Position numbers and translations under genes: made by a program
The notes under the pieces: generated by a model
The model's database searches: none
The model's input: only the letters and a program-made list of their open reading frames with translations
What the model was told of the DNA's origin: nothing
Source of the DNA: Lepisosteus oculatus
Lineage: Eukaryota; Chordata; Actinopteri; Semionotiformes; Lepisosteidae
Reading direction: 5' to 3'
Length of the DNA: 64,000 nt
Assembly (NCBI RefSeq): GCF_040954835.1
Contig: NC_090723.1
Coordinates: 4,288,001-4,352,000, forward strand
Shown: positions 12,142-26,599 of the stretch, piece by piece
How positions within the stretch are numbered: position 1 is the stretch's first letter
Layout: every line of letters begins with the position of its first letter

Positions 12142-13627
12142 TTCCTTTTGCCAGGAGCATGAGGGCCGCTCTCAACCCACTGTTCCCCTCCGCTCAGGGA
12201 TTCTCAGTCCCAGTCAGCTAGGTCCATCACCCAAGCTCAAACCCCTGGATCCTAAAGCCCAACCTGGGCCCGGAATGAGCTCCACAGCCCAGTGGATCCA
12301 CTCAGGGGGTCCAGCACTAAACTGGCTTTAACTGAAGCCACAGCAGGGCTGAACCACGGACTATCACCCAGTGGAAGTTGTCCATTTTATGATGTACCAT
12401 CCTCTTCCAAGCCAAGCAGTGATTACTGAAGTGAACACATTAAATTGCTGTTATGTCTTTTCCCATTCTCTTTTTTCCTTTTCGCCGCCCTGCTCAGTAA
12501 TGCAGCAAGCCCGGCCCTTAAAGAAACATAAAGCTTCCCAACAAGAGATTCGTTCTCGGGCTGCTGATGTGTAGATTTGCCATGGTATACCCCACAGGCA
12601 GTGCTGCTATCTGGAAGCCTTGATGTTTATCAGATCTTGTAAATTGGTTATCTTACTTGCGCATCAAACGCTAACATAAGTGCTATTCCATTTTGGTGTA
12701 AATAAAATGAGATTTAAGATTGCTTTGTTTTCCTTTTATGTGGTGTGAATGTGGGACAGTTGACTTGGGCGTAACCGCCAGCTGTTTGCTGTTGTGTCTG
12801 TTCTGTCTATTTTTCACTTGCAGATACCCATCCAGATGTTGGCTCCCTAGCGGTTTTGGTTTAATTGCCTGCTGGTGCAGTTCAGGACAGCCAGCTCTGC
12901 TGGTTTATGCCTAGTCACTGTAACAGCTAAACCCAATGACAGCTCAATTTTTAAATCCACAGGCAAGGAGGCTAAAACACTCCTGTGCAAGACGACTGCA
13001 GCATGACAGCTCCCAATAACTATGTGCTGCCTTGGCAGGGAAAAGCCGAGCTCCATGCAGGTGTGTTGGGGGCCAGATTCCCACACATTACTCCTCTGTC
13101 TCCACGTCCCCCACTATCCGGAAAGAGCTCGCCACTGCCGCAGAGGTGACAAAATCAACTGCTCTCACTCGCTCTCTTTGGTTAGGCAGGGCCCAACACC
13201 CAGGCGCTGCCTGTCCCAACATTAAACTGGACAGCATGAGATAAACCATGCACTCGACAAACTCGATGAACCGATGATGGGACGCACACATTGACAAGGC
13301 ACTTGGGAATGCCACTGGATTGTCTGAAGAGAGGGGCCTGAGGCAATAGCTTGAATGCAGGCGAGCCAGAATTCAGCATTCTTCATGAGAACAATTCATG
13401 CATACGTTTAAGATTAAGAGAAACATTACAAATGAGAGGAGGCCATGGAGCTAATCTAGCTCTTATGAGTGTTACAGTAACAGCTACAGTAAGTGATCTG
13501 AAGATATCTGCTACCCACTTCTTGACAGAAATCAGGGTGACAGCTTTCTGAGAAGTAACACAGAAGTTTAGCATCTGCAAAATGACTGCAGGCATCTTCA
13601 AAGCCAAGACAGGGGATTCCTCAATTG

Positions 13628-13794
13628 CTCCTGTATAGGTACAGTACTGTTCCTGGGTTCCTCAAATCCTCCTGCATAGATACTGCTCCTGGGTTCCTCA
13701 GTTCCTCCTGCATAGGTAATGTTCCTGGGTTCCTCAGTTCCTCCTGCACAGACACTGCTCCTGGGTTCCTCAGTTCCTCCTGTTTAGATACTAT
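13628..13794 (+). repeat. 36-bp minisatellite, about 4.6 copies
   Basis: Four full units start at 13651, 13687, 13723 and 13759 with TCCTGGGTTCCTCA; a partial unit precedes them. The unit is a multiple of three, so one frame stays open and would read PGFLSSSC every 12 residues. No flanking evidence makes it coding. Confidence 0.9.
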
Positions 13795-16700
13795 TACTCT
13801 GTCTTCAAGGCTCGGAGTTCAATTCTTCTTGCAGCTGAAGTTCTCGAGTTCACAGTCACTGTCCCTCCAGCCAGCACAGCCAGCCTGGCCTGGCCCTGCT
13901 CCAGCGAATGGCATTTACAGAACAGATCACCCTTCTGAGAGGCAGGCCAATTTGCACTGCCGAGATAAAGCGCTACTATTCTCTTGGTGTACGACTGCAA
14001 CTGCGATCATGCTCCAACGTGGGTGGCTACTGAAGAATGAGATTTTATTGAAAAGCCGTGTTGAGGTCACGATGAAAGCAGCAGCATTTTACTAATGACA
14101 TTACATTTGGGGGAGCTTCCTAATTAATCTTCAGCCAGAACAGCCCACAGGTTCACCCCGAGAACAGCCCTCCCGTTGTTCCCCTCACAAAGCGTGCCAT
14201 GTCTGAATACGACCGAGGCAAAATGACTATTGCAATCCTATTTCACTTTGAAAAAAATTAATAAACATAAGCTTTGCAGAATACATGGGCTTCATCTCCT
14301 AGAAGCATTGTGCAAGAAGGGTATGATGCTAACACTGTGAAATGGTAACAGAATGCCAGAGAGCAGCTGGATAACCTTGGGATCAGCTTAAATAGCAAGA
14401 CCCACTCCTAAGATCCAGCAATAAATTCACATACTTGCTACAGTCCAGTTCTTTTTTCCACAATTTCAACTGTTCTCGAGCATTAAAAAAATCCAAATCC
14501 ATTCTTTGGGTGGGGATGTGAACCAATGTAAGCATTTCAGACTTGTCAACACCGGAACTGTTCACCACAGCAGAAATAAAGCTCAGAGCCGAGGGCAGTC
14601 TCAGTGTCAGCTTGCGATGGCGTTCCTGCCCTCCTCTCTGGAGATCATCTCTGGTGTGGGACTGCTGCGTCAGACAGGGCGTTCACCACGAGACAGAACC
14701 AGGGCGCCCCGATTTTGTGATTCTCGTCACCCAAGGTAATTGCTGAGACCTTTGATTCCGAAGCCGGAAAGGTGGCTCGATTGGCGTGGCCCGGATTAGA
14801 GCGCGTACAATGAAGGGGGTCCCCGGAGCCCCCGCAACGGGGCTCTGCCTGCTGCCGTGAAGCGTGCAAGTGCAAGTCCTCTCCCTTTCCCACAAGCCTC
14901 AGCGCCAGGACGGAGTGAACCGAAGCGCGGCAGACATTCTGATGACATCATCGTTTGCACCGCCAGCCTGAAGCCCGGTTTCAGCAGGTGATGAATACTC
15001 CATCTGTACACTGCGGTTAGCAGAGCCAGCCAAAGTCAAGCAAAGGTATTTTATGCATTCTGCCAGCACACTGTAAGTTTACACAGCCACCTGGCTTGAA
15101 TATCTTCCTGGAGGGATCTTGTACCAGAAACTGGATGCATGCTGATTTTTACCAGGGAGAGAAATGGGAGGGTGAGACTAGTTCCCCTGAACTTAAAAGG
15201 GGATGGGTGCCTTTTCAGAACCTTACTTCTAGTTGGAGCTCCAAAGGAACAATTCTTTCACTGCAAGAAAAGATGGAAAGATGCATCTCTGGGAAGATGA
15301 AGGCCAGCAATGCATCACAATGCAAAGTTAGAGAATTGCAGCTGCTAAAGCAATACTTTATCATAGCAAATATCCAAATGCACTACGGAAGTCAAGTCTA
15401 CACAGCATCCCTCCCCACTACTCCTCCCGACTGTCCTAATCACCGCTGTACTCAGCAAACAAGAGAACATCCAACTGTACAACGAGAGAGCTGACCGTCA
15501 CACAACCCGCAGCGAAAATGTCCAGGAAGACCACGCAGTGAATAGCACCTCTTGAAAATAAATTGACTGGCACTCTTAAACACGAGTCTAACCAAAACCA
15601 AAACTAAACATTCTTTGAGGAACTTTGTATCATGTATTGCTTGAATAAGAGTATCAAATTCAGAAGACTGACTTTTTTTTCTTGGCAAGATGTTTTTCTT
15701 TCTGTGGTGGTTAAGAGCGCCATTGCCTAAGCAATTCCAGTGCTGAGCCATACGAACGAGAGTATCCCGTCTTACCTAACCTCCACACCGAGGCCGCTCA
15801 TTTTAAAACGGCAGGGCGCAGCAGGGTGTCGGGTGTAACATCAGCTGCACCAGCCTGTGATGTGCCTTGTCACATGCACTCTTCGTTCTGTGTGACCACC
15901 TACAGCTCTTTCAGCTTATTCTTCTTCACCTCCTGCATTAGGAAAGGACTTCTGAAAAGCCTGTTTAAAGCACATTGCCAATGATCAGCTGAGAAACGTG
16001 TTAGAACCATAATGTTCTTTTCAAAGTCCTGAATTCACTACGTTTCCTCCAGTCCCTATTATTTACATAGCTGGATTGTGCAATCTGTTTTAAAAGAAAG
16101 GACAGGAGACTGAGCACGTTAGGGCAGGTTGTGCATGCACAATAGTTACATCTGTCTCCTCTCGCTGCTCTCCCTGTGAAGGGGACTGTAAAAGCTACTG
16201 ATAAAGCAAACACAATAAACGCATCAGAGTCACATTCAGCCTGGAGCTTTGCATAAGATCTGCCTGCTCCGAGATGGGAGAGCCCATTACTTTCAGCACA
16301 CCTGAGCTGACAGTCTTAAATGTTAGACAAACACAAGGTGCCCTCCTTTATTTGGTTGTGGAGTGGCTGAATAGCTGACTCTCTGGATAGTGCTGCAGTC
16401 GGATCATTTTCCAAGAGACTTTGCTGTGCTCTACGGCAGACATTCTGTTGCCAGCCTGCACACACACCTCCTGTTCCCTCAGTCACTAGCTATCAGTTCC
16501 CCTTCAGAAGTTTCACATGAATTAATAAGCTGTCAACTAAAACACACCGGCTTTGGTGATGCTGGAATACTGTATAAGCAGCCCCTTTCTAAAATCCTAC
16601 ACATCAGTGCTGTAGAACCGTCATGCACACGTTAAACATATGCATGCCTATAACAGGATAACTTTCTGATGTGTAAACTGTCATTCCATGACTTGAAAAC

Positions 16701-19700
16701 GCCATGCACAGAGAGCCCAGAGGACGGAACAAGGCCTAGATTCACTAAATACGGCCCTGAACAGAACAGTGCTCAGGAATACTAGAGGACTGGGCAGGAC
16801 ACTGCTTCGTAAAGCACATTAGGGGACAAATCTGGACCAGTGCTCGCATGGTCGACAACACTGAACTAAAAACTCTTCTCAAATATAGAAGCAACTGTCT
16901 TACTAACTCTAGCAACGAATGCGTTTACACCACAATTAACATTTAACTGAATGAATATTAATTTTAAGTACTCCCAATTGAATTTTTAACCCTACCTAAC
17001 TGAACAATAATCCCAGTAACGGGAGGACTGGCAATGTATTCACACACATTCATTTTAGAGTTTACACAGACTCCATCAGCCTCTCTGTATGAGTGCTTCC
17101 AAAAATGTTGAACAATTCCATATAAAAGACATTTATACATATATAATACATATATTTAAAAATATTATATATACACTTTCACATATGTTAATAGTACTAG
17201 TTGCGAAATGGTTATGTTATGTTTTACTACGACACACTGTCAATTACAGGAATATCTGTCCATACTGGAATTTATGCTCATCTTTAAATAAACTATGATA
17301 ATGCTACACACTGAGACAGCTCAGAAAAAAATTAAGCAATTTTGTACCGCTGAATTTCAAATTCAGCAGAAAAAGCACAATTTAACAATTCCAAAAGATG
17401 TTCCTGCTCTTTGCTTCAGGCAGATGGAACAAGCTGTCATCTCAAACATGGGACAATGATCATGACAAAAGTTTTGAAAGCTGTTTTTCTGGCTTAGTGA
17501 CAAGGAAATGTACCCTGAACACTGGGCGACTTTAAAAACAGCTATTTGAATGGTTAGGTTACTGTAGCGAACTCTCCTTGACAAAGAGGCAGATTCCTGG
17601 ATCACGAAATCTATCCCCAAGCAATGACAAAATGAAGAGCAGGGAGATTAAGCAGAACAGGTACAACAGCAAAAGTAGATATTTAAATGGGCCAAGGAGA
17701 ACGACAAAGAGAATATCACATTCCCTGCCTAGCTTGAGAAAAAACCCTTCCCCTGGAAGATCAAAGAGCGCTCGTGTTTGTGACCGGAAAGCAGACACAT
17801 AAATCATCTTTACCATCATTGATTTTGTACCTGCCGTCATTTTTTTCCCCTTTTTATACCCCAATTAATCTATTAGCCTTTTACCCCAGCTTTGCCTGCA
17901 AGGGCTCACTGAGAATTACAGCTTTTTGCTCCAAGACATCCTAACAAACTCCTGGACTGCAGTATTGGATTCACTATTCTGGGCCATCTATGGTCTTAAG
18001 AAACATATTTGCACTGGCAGAAATTCAGAGTTTAAATACGTTTGAAAAATATGTACATACTGTATTTGCTTTCCTGTTACAACAGTACAATGTACACAAG
18101 GCCCCGTAACGGTAAAACACAAACAGGATCAAAATGCTCAGCAACTGGTGTGTCGTTTCTAAACCTGTGCAGTTCTGACACAGAACTGGGAAACAAGAGA
18201 AATGTGCTATACAACAGATCAAGCTATTCACAAAGAACTAAGAATCATCTTGGTGAGCTTTTATATCACTAATTTACTCAGAGTGTGGCTGAATGGCTTG
18301 GTTTAACTTCCTAGCTCCCTAGCTCAGACACATTTTTATTTTCTTAGTGTATCCCACCTTCGAAACAGAATAAGACCATTGTTATAAACCTAACTAGCTG
18401 AATTCCTCTGCAGAGCCCAGTATCTCCTTTTGCAAATTTGCTTTTTACCGTTTTAATTCTTCAGGGTGTGTTTGGAAAAAAAAAGCTTGAAGACAATGTT
18501 AGTGTTGTCTGGATAATCTAGGTTTTAGTTAATCTGGTAGTAGAGAATAAAGCAGCAGCTGTGAATAAGTAAAGAGTGGGCAAAGGTTGCATGAGTAATC
18601 TTGTCTGTGGCACTCCAAAAAAAAGGTTACAAACGTGGGGAGGGAGGCAGCAAGTCAAAACAAATTCACCGGAGCTGTAAATTAATAAACATGCTGAGCG
18701 GGTCAAAGGTCACGAGGTGCTCTTGTCGGTTTTGTGCTGCCGAGCCCGTCAGTGGTGGAGGAAGTAAGTTGTCAGTAAATCTGCACGTTGCAGACAGCGG
18801 CACAATAGCAAGCTTAGTGCTCTGATTAATACACACACATTAGACTGCAGCCAGCCAGCGGAGGAGAGCAGCAGCAGTTGGCTAATTGGGTAACTGAAAG
18901 CAGAGGTCTCTAGGAGGTGGCTATGAATGGCAGATTGATTGGATACACCAGACCTGCTCTTCTTCTGTGCTTTGTTCAAGGAAAAAAAAAGCCAGGCACC
19001 CTTTCTGCTTTCCAGGGTCTCCTTAATCTGTCTCACACTCCATTTTACTGTCCTTTTGAACAGGCCAGTGTTGCTTTCTTTTTATTCAACCTCACTGCCG
19101 TCACTCCTGGGCCCACTTGAGGAAGGCCGCACTCAGAGTGACCCCGGAGTCTAAACACAGCGCGGAGCAGCAATGCAAGAGTACACCTTCAGATACGATA
19201 CTGTGCCTCCGCGACAGATAAAGACAATGCTGCCCAAAGCACAGAACCAGCTCTTCTCATTAAACTTTGCCCAGCTGCTTAGTCACTGGAATATAAAAAG
19301 TTCTGCATACTGAAAGTGTGCTGTGCATTCTCATTTCGCCAGGTCAGCGTAATTCCAAGCTCAGACAAACAGGATACTCCAATACATCATGATCTGGTAA
19401 CTCAGCCTGGCCCACTGTTCTGCATGTTATTATGCTACAAACAAACAAGCCCTGCTATTTTGAGGGAAGCGTGAGAGATGCTCGTGTTATTGTGGAAGGA
19501 CGCATTTTCATTTTAAACTCTGGAAGTGGTGTAACCAAGTAAACAGACTCCCAGCCCAGAGGCACTGGGATCTGAGAGCAGTGGTGATCAGATCTGGCTG
19601 CCTAAAAGAATTAAGGCATTTACTGTATCTGCAGTTTCTCTCGATAAACTCTGTTAGTAGTTTGCACTACTTTCTTTTTCAGCTGATGCTCTGCAGACAC

Positions 19701-22017
19701 ATGAGAACCTAATGGATTGTGAAGGAGAATAAGGGAATGGAGACAGGAGGCCAGAGAGAAACAGGGAAGGGGTGTTGAACCCACCACAAGGCACTGCGTC
19801 CGTTTAAAGAGGGGCCAGTTCAGACCTCCAGGCTGTGACCACCTGGAGCTCACGTTATACGGAATCCACCCAGAGGATCTACAGGATTCCCATTTGCGCC
19901 AATTGGCTGCTTGCACCAGCACTTCAGAGCACAGAAAAAAAAATCAACTAACTATAACCCAGCAAAAATCATCCCCCGACTCACATCTTCATAAAACGAA
20001 ATAAACCTGTGGAATTCCCCAGCTGTCCCTCAATCTACTCACACCCATGGTAGAAACATGGTCACAATGCTCTACATGACACTGACAGAACCAGATGTCT
20101 CTCGTGTGCTTGTATTTTGTTACACATGAACATATCCCCACATCAAGGCTGATTCTATTCGTGTGTGGTTCTCCAGCGCCACATTTAAAGCATTGGGCAC
20201 TCGCTTACACAAACATTCTTCCTACTTCTGATGGATTTTCCTTTCCTCCATGGATGGAAACCGCAGAAGTAATCATTCCAGTGCACGACAAAAACTATAA
20301 AGGCGCCCTGCGTTTATGCCGCCCTTCCGAATCCAGCCGAGGATCACAAACACTCGGAATCTGGAGGGCTGGGCATCGGGGAGACACACGTCCAGGCGGC
20401 AGCTCCACTGGCAGAGCAGCTCAGGCTGCGACAAAGAAAAAAGGGGTCAAACAGCCGCTGAGCCAAAGGAGCAAGACTCCCCCAACTGCACTCCGACTGG
20501 TCGGGGCTGTAGTGGAACAAAAGAGCTTGTTTACTGCTTGTGTCTGTTTGCATTCCTTCAGGGCAGATCAAGACAGCGAGGAATCCCCCTTCTCTCGGAG
20601 CCACACACTGCACAGCAGCAGAGCGGCCGATAGGCAGTGCTGCAGCTTCACCCCCTGTCCTGTCCTGGGGGGGCGCAGTCACACTGAAGGGGGCAGGGGG
20701 GTCACAGATCTGACGACAGCTTCAGTGGGTGGGTGTGGATTCACTCCCCTCTGCTAAAGATGTACCTTTATTTCCAAATCAGCATAAAGAGGACTTCTCA
20801 AAAAAAACCTATGCTATTACTGTCCACAGATACAAGGTTTAGCAAAAACAGCCAATTAACAACTTATTGAAATTCAGTTTTACAGCACACCCCAGTCAAC
20901 AGAACTGAAGATCTTTTTACAACACTTCACTGCATGGACAGGTCTCTCTCTCTTAATTACAGAGTGCTTTGGGAGATTTCATGGCACTAATAACCACCCT
21001 AGATGCCTGAATTTCAAGCCCTACTCCAAAGGCCAAGTCGTTATATTTTGCGTTGTACTGCACTTTTCACAATTCTTATTTTAAGATGCTAGATCCATTA
21101 CAATTTGCACAATGAATTAAAATGATGAAGGAAAACAGCTGCACTGGCCATGTTTCTCCATTTTCTATATGACTAACACTCAGAAACACCTACAGCACTC
21201 CAAGTTGGAGCTCAGGCTAGAAAAATTACAGCTTCCCTGGTTTTATGTAGAGATTTTTGAAACGGTATCAAGACTTGACAATTCAAATCCAACTACTGAG
21301 TCTCAGATGATCATTTTTGGTTCCTCTGAATGCTGCACTTATCCTACATCCTAAGATGTTATGTACAGAATAACAGGACAAATCTATTTGGCTCTTTGGC
21401 CATGCGCTACATATTCTCTCTCTTCCTCCAAAAACACAGCTTAGCCAGATACGTGCACATTAATTCTTGTGTGGTCCCAGAGAAAGTAATTTTCCCGATT
21501 CATTATAATTTTTTTAATTAATTGCAAGGGTTGCTTCGAGCTGACAAGCAATTAAACATTGCCTACAGTAACATTTGAAGAGAGGCAAATTTAGGAGAAT
21601 GTGCCCTTTCCCTGCCTCTCCCTTCACTCACAGCCCCCCTCATCTGCTCTCCATCGGCTGGAACAAGTTAAACAACTGGAACTTCGGAAATGTGGAAGGA
21701 CTGGCGTCGCTCTTTCGAGAGATAAGAACAGTGAGAGCAGGAATGGGGAGAAAAACCCCCGTCGATGATTTTTAAGGACAGAAAAGCGCGGCCCAGCTCG
21801 TGTGCTACGTACGCTTTCTAACAGATGGGCAGACGTTGGAAAGACATGAATAGAAATACTCAGTTCAGACAACAGAAGATGCTCCACGTTATGGATCCAC
21901 CTGCATGTTATTTCAGTGTCTGAGCGCCATTGACGCGCCCAGAATAAACAAGGATCTCCATGGCAACTGAGGAAGCTTCCCTGAAGGACAGGAAGTGCTG
22001 ATCACAGGAACAGGCAG

Positions 22018-22043
22018 GAGGGGGCAGAGGGGGGAGGGGGGGG
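22018..22043 (+). repeat. G-rich stretch with quadruplex potential
   Basis: Four G tracts of at least four bases, separated by short A- or CA-containing gaps. It directly precedes GTCAAGTGTCC. Confidence 0.7.
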
Positions 22044-22159
22044 TCAAGTGTCCATCTGACACACCCCAGCCCTGGGCAGCTGTTCCATCGCCTGCTTTTC
22101 CGCTACGAGCTGCACTAACAAGGGCAGAGGTAGAGCACCGCACGCTTCGACCATCTCGC

Positions 22160-22315
22160 AGGCGTGGGGTAACTGTTGGGGGCTCTGGAGCTTTAACTGG
22201 AAGGTGGGGGGTTCAAGCCCAAGGTAGGGCGTCTGCCGTTGCGTCTTTGAGAAAAGTACTCCACTCCGACTGCTTCAGCTGCATCAATGCGTACAAATTC
22301 GCCGTAAAAGCCAAG
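22160..22315 (+). repeat. tRNA-derived SINE copy
   Basis: Has a B-box-like GGGGTTCAAGCCCAAGG after a CTCTGGAGCTTTAACTGG segment, then GTCTTTGAGAAAAGTACTCC and a tail near an A run. This is the arrangement of tRNA-headed SINEs in fish. It is not a functional tRNA gene. Confidence 0.6.
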
Positions 22316-23799
22316 AAAAAAAAAAGCTTTTACTTGTTCAACATCCTTCAACATGACTAAACTCACCACAGTCACTCATCGGGCGTAATAGGCTTTATTT
22401 AACCGAGGCACATTACCAGCAGATAAAACATGATTAGGAGGGGAATGCGGCTGATGATGGCTGCCTGCCAGGGGACATGTAAATACAAGAACAGAGGCAG
22501 ACCAGTTCTGGACAGCTCCCTCTCAAGGTAAACTGGCAAGCCCTTTCAGCAGACCTGCTCAGGACACCTTCCAAAAGACGTCACGGATCGCAGCACGGCG
22601 TGATCGTCAGAGGATGAGCTCACGGTCCTGCTCTGCAGTTTTGCTGGTTAGAACAGGCGCAGCGCGGAGTACCTGCTCTGCTGCGGGCTAGCAGGAACTA
22701 GATGCACGCTGTTGTTTCCCTTTCAGGGAAAACCAGGTCACAATCAGTCAGAAAGACTTCAGCGAGTGGTGAGCAGGCCTGGGCTCCCAGACAGAGAGTT
22801 TGCCACTTATTGCAGGCAGATGGCTTGTGAAGTGCACATTTGGGATCCAGGACAAGACTCGGATAAAAAAAAACAAAAAACTAGCAAAAGCACAGGATGT
22901 TTCTGTGATCGCAGAAGGGACTGGGTGGTTTTTAATCTGAAAGGGTTTTTATTTGATGAAATTCCAAAGGGGGAGGAGGGCCAGCGATCGAGCTGCTGCT
23001 GGCTGGAGAACAAAGGGGTGGCGTGGAGCTGTACCAGCACACCTCACTCCAGCGCAGAGCCTGCCAAGCCGAGCATGTGGCTTCACAATCCTATCATACT
23101 TCAATAAGAGGCTGCGTGCATGTATAGAGTGCAAGGAGGGGAAAACGCAGAACATTTGCACAGGCAGGAAAATAAAACTGATCTGTGAGAAGTTCTATTT
23201 CCAAAACCTAGGTACACCTTTGTTGCCTATAACATGCACTTCCTCAATATGTAAAGTTGAAACACCGAGGGATGGGAGGAAAGAGAGAGAAGGTGAATGT
23301 GAATTAACTGCTAATAACACAGTGGCTTCTTCTATTCTGCAAACAATCCTGTTTTCCACAATAAAAGCACAGGATTTACCACAAAGGAGTTCCCTGAGGC
23401 TGCACAGCTGAACATACGCTACTGTTCCGAATTTCTCCTGGTAAGACCTGAGAGTGCTATCTTCTAGTATCCAGTAAGGGTGGCAACCACAAACAGATGA
23501 GTTGTCAATAATCCCTCTTTTTATGATCTAGCACAGACCCAGACAGTGCACACCTTGGCTGGTTTTGCAATGCCAATGCTCTTGCTGGAGAGGGTTAAGC
23601 AAAAACCCTATCTTGACACCATCAGGAGTGCTGGGAAGAGGTCTCACAAGCATGGGGAACTGTGCTAGGCAGATCCACACAACCGGCGCTCTGCTGAGCC
23701 TGTGCTTCGCGGTCTCAGCAAAACGCTACAAAACTGCAGCTAGCAGAAAACTCACACAGAGCAAAAACAAAATTGTATCACAAATCTGATCTTTCATTT

Positions 23800-24050
23800 A
23801 GATCTCTTGGATGCATGGATGTTTGTACTAAACTATTTCCTAACTGCTTTATCCCATTCGGGGTCTATTCCAGCAAGCAGCAGGCACAAGGCAGGATACA
23901 CCCTGGACAGGACACCAGTCTCTGGACTTTTTGAGAAGAAACTGGAGCACCTGAAGAAAACCCATATGAATAGGGGACGAACATACACCCCACACTAACA
24001 GCACCCCAGATCAGGAATTGAACCCGGGGTCTCAGCACCACGAGCCAGCA
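23800..24050 (-). repeat. Fish interspersed repeat, family C, nearly full copy
   Basis: Reads AACTGCTTTATCCCATTC, AGCAGGCACAAGGCAGG, CACCCTGGACAGGACACCAG, AACTGGAGCACCTGAAG and CAGGAATTGAACCCGGGG. The orientation given is opposite to the copy at 7130. Confidence 0.75.
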
Positions 24051-26599
24051 ATGCCAATAAAATTAACAGAGCTCTTTGATATTATTCCCTTGAGAATCAA
24101 TTCAGTTATGCATCAGAATAACACAATAAAAAGGCACTTCACTATTCTTCAGGAAGCGTTTCAAAATGAATAACTACCTCTGCATTATACTGCTACAACA
24201 GGTGCCATTGTCTCTGTGTTTCTTTCATCATTCTTAACTTGTTTGCCTTAGAGTGCTGCTAATTGTCCTTCTGACACTGTTTTCACTTCAATTCAACAGC
24301 TGTGATGCAGAAGACTCCCAGTCAAGGCACTGCTTACATTTCTTTTAAGAAGCCTGTATGAACATCAGCTCTTCAAATGTGACACCTCCACCTCAAAAAC
24401 ACAAGGTCAGTTTGCCTCTGGGAAAAGCTTCCCAGTGAGGAGAACAACTGAGGCCCATTGATCAATCAAGGTCGCCGTTCTGAAGTAATTGAACGGAAAA
24501 AGTTTGATTAATGGACAGTCTCTACTATCACACTATAACCACCCTCTCTTATCTGCCATCTCTTTCAGGGACCAGCTGCAAAATTATTTTTGTTAAAATA
24601 TACACCAAAATACACTTGTTTTTGCACTTCAAACCCCAAAGGAGCAAAAACAACCTTGATTTCACCTGGTATCCAGTCACTCATACGATTCAATCAACAG
24701 TAATATCATTTCATAAATCTCGTCACAACCGAGCCGCAGCTGAAACTAAAATCCTTGCTCCCAGGTGCGTGGTGGACGCAGGGTGTCGAACAGCACAGTA
24801 ATGCAAACAGCTGCTGGTGTGGGCCAAGGGGAAAGGCAGGGCCTTCTCCTTTGGATCCTACGAGTGGCTATGCCAGGTAAAATGTAATCCTTGATAACTT
24901 CACGGCACTTTCTCCACCCTACGAGACGGTACGTTCTCAAGGTTGATAGCTTAGGTTTGACCACAGACCGAAGAAGAACTGACCAAGTCAGTTCCAAATA
25001 AAAGATCAACCCCACCTCCAGAAAAATGAGAATGTATTTTGACCTCTTATTGTAATATCAAGGGACGAAATGTGGGGTATGGTTCCTTTACAGCTCACGT
25101 TCTGGTAGCAGAACGATCTTGCTCCAGGCTACATGAAGCAGCTACCATGCTGTCTTCCTCTGCATCACAACAAGCTCAGCTCAGCGCACAACCACCACAC
25201 TGCTGCCACTCAGGCCTAGTGCTGCAAACGTGTCTTGAAGAGCCACATATTTTCTACAGTAAGCTAATCACCAACAAGATCCTTGAACCAGACCCCTAGC
25301 CTTTTACACCACTATTGTATACAGTTCTGAGCACCAACGTTTTACACAGCTGTCCTTTGGAAGTGCCTGGAAAGGACAGATGAGGGCTAATGTAAATACA
25401 CCACGGCCTGATTTACATGAGGTTACTGTTCAGTGAGGCTGTTCTTGAAATTGATAGTCCCACTAATCCCATACGTATTAGGCAAAATCATAACTTCATT
25501 TCCAGACGTACACATTACAAAAGCAAAAAAAAAAGACCTTTTTCTGTACCGTTAAGCTCTTTGGGGCTCTTGGACCATACAGTATATCTAAAGACACTGC
25601 AGTTTAAATTACAGGTTCTTATAGGTTCGATACTGCCCAGACTGAGAAAAAATCAAAATGAACGAAGGATTTAAAGATTGATTGAATGTTTCAGGAGTAA
25701 TAAAACTTAATATTATTCTAAGGTACTGAATTTATTGCTCTTGACATCAATGCTAAGGGAGATGGAAGGGAAGTAAGCCAAAATCCGGACTGCATAGTGA
25801 GGATAATCTGATAAAGCTCCTTTATTACAAATTCTTCTGACTTTCTTTTCTTTGGTTATGATCCAAGCTGTGGGGTAACTACCTCACTTACAGGGAACTG
25901 CTCTTCCTTACAGTGAAACTGCAATAGCTCTAATACAGTAAGAACTGGAGGCCCGGGAAAAAAAAATAGAATTTATCCACTTTACGAAACTCGGGGAATG
26001 CCGAGGTCAAAACAGTCTCCATACAGTATATTAAACCGCATGCACAGGTGTAGTACATAGCAATGTAGTCTTAAAAATATAGCAATATAGCGAAGGGTGT
26101 GCATTAAAACAGGCACATCTCTTCTGCTGCAAGCCAAGATCAAGCCAAACTAATCTCCTACATGGTACATCTGCACAATGTAAATGTTAACTAAACCTAA
26201 TGCTCCTTTACGTTTCGCAGATCTGTCAGGAAGACCTGTCAATTCGTTTACAAGGGTGGTCAACATTAAACCAGGATCCCATCAGGCGGACAGGGGGCTC
26301 TGATTGTGTAAATCTGAGGTCCCGTGTATCCAGAGGCCATTAGTGAACCCAGGATACTCTTTCAGGGCACTCTGAGTGCTGACCCCCGAGTCACAGGCAA
26401 ATCCCATCAGGCAACTAAAATCCATCAGGTTGAAACTCGTTTAATCCTCATCTTATTTGAACTACGTCCCACAGAGATGCCTTATACGACAGGGCTGTCC
26501 TTAAAAACGGGTATTTGTGACCGTCCGTGCAGACCTGCAGGAGCAGTATGTCAATGTGAACCATATACAGTAGTGGCTTTACTTTGTGTGAGGGTTTAA

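Noticed and set aside
20095-20757. Plus-strand open frame of 220 codons
   Set aside because: Low-complexity mixed composition, no recognised motif, no promoter or splice context. A neighbouring frame is also open, as in other GC-rich non-coding patches here.
22160-22240. Possible tRNA gene from the B-box-like GGTTCAAGCC
   Set aside because: No foldable acceptor stem or A box was found, and the downstream sequence matches a SINE layout.
23990-24030. Possible minus-strand tRNA B-box in AATTGAACCCGGGG
   Set aside because: It lies inside the family C repeat copy.
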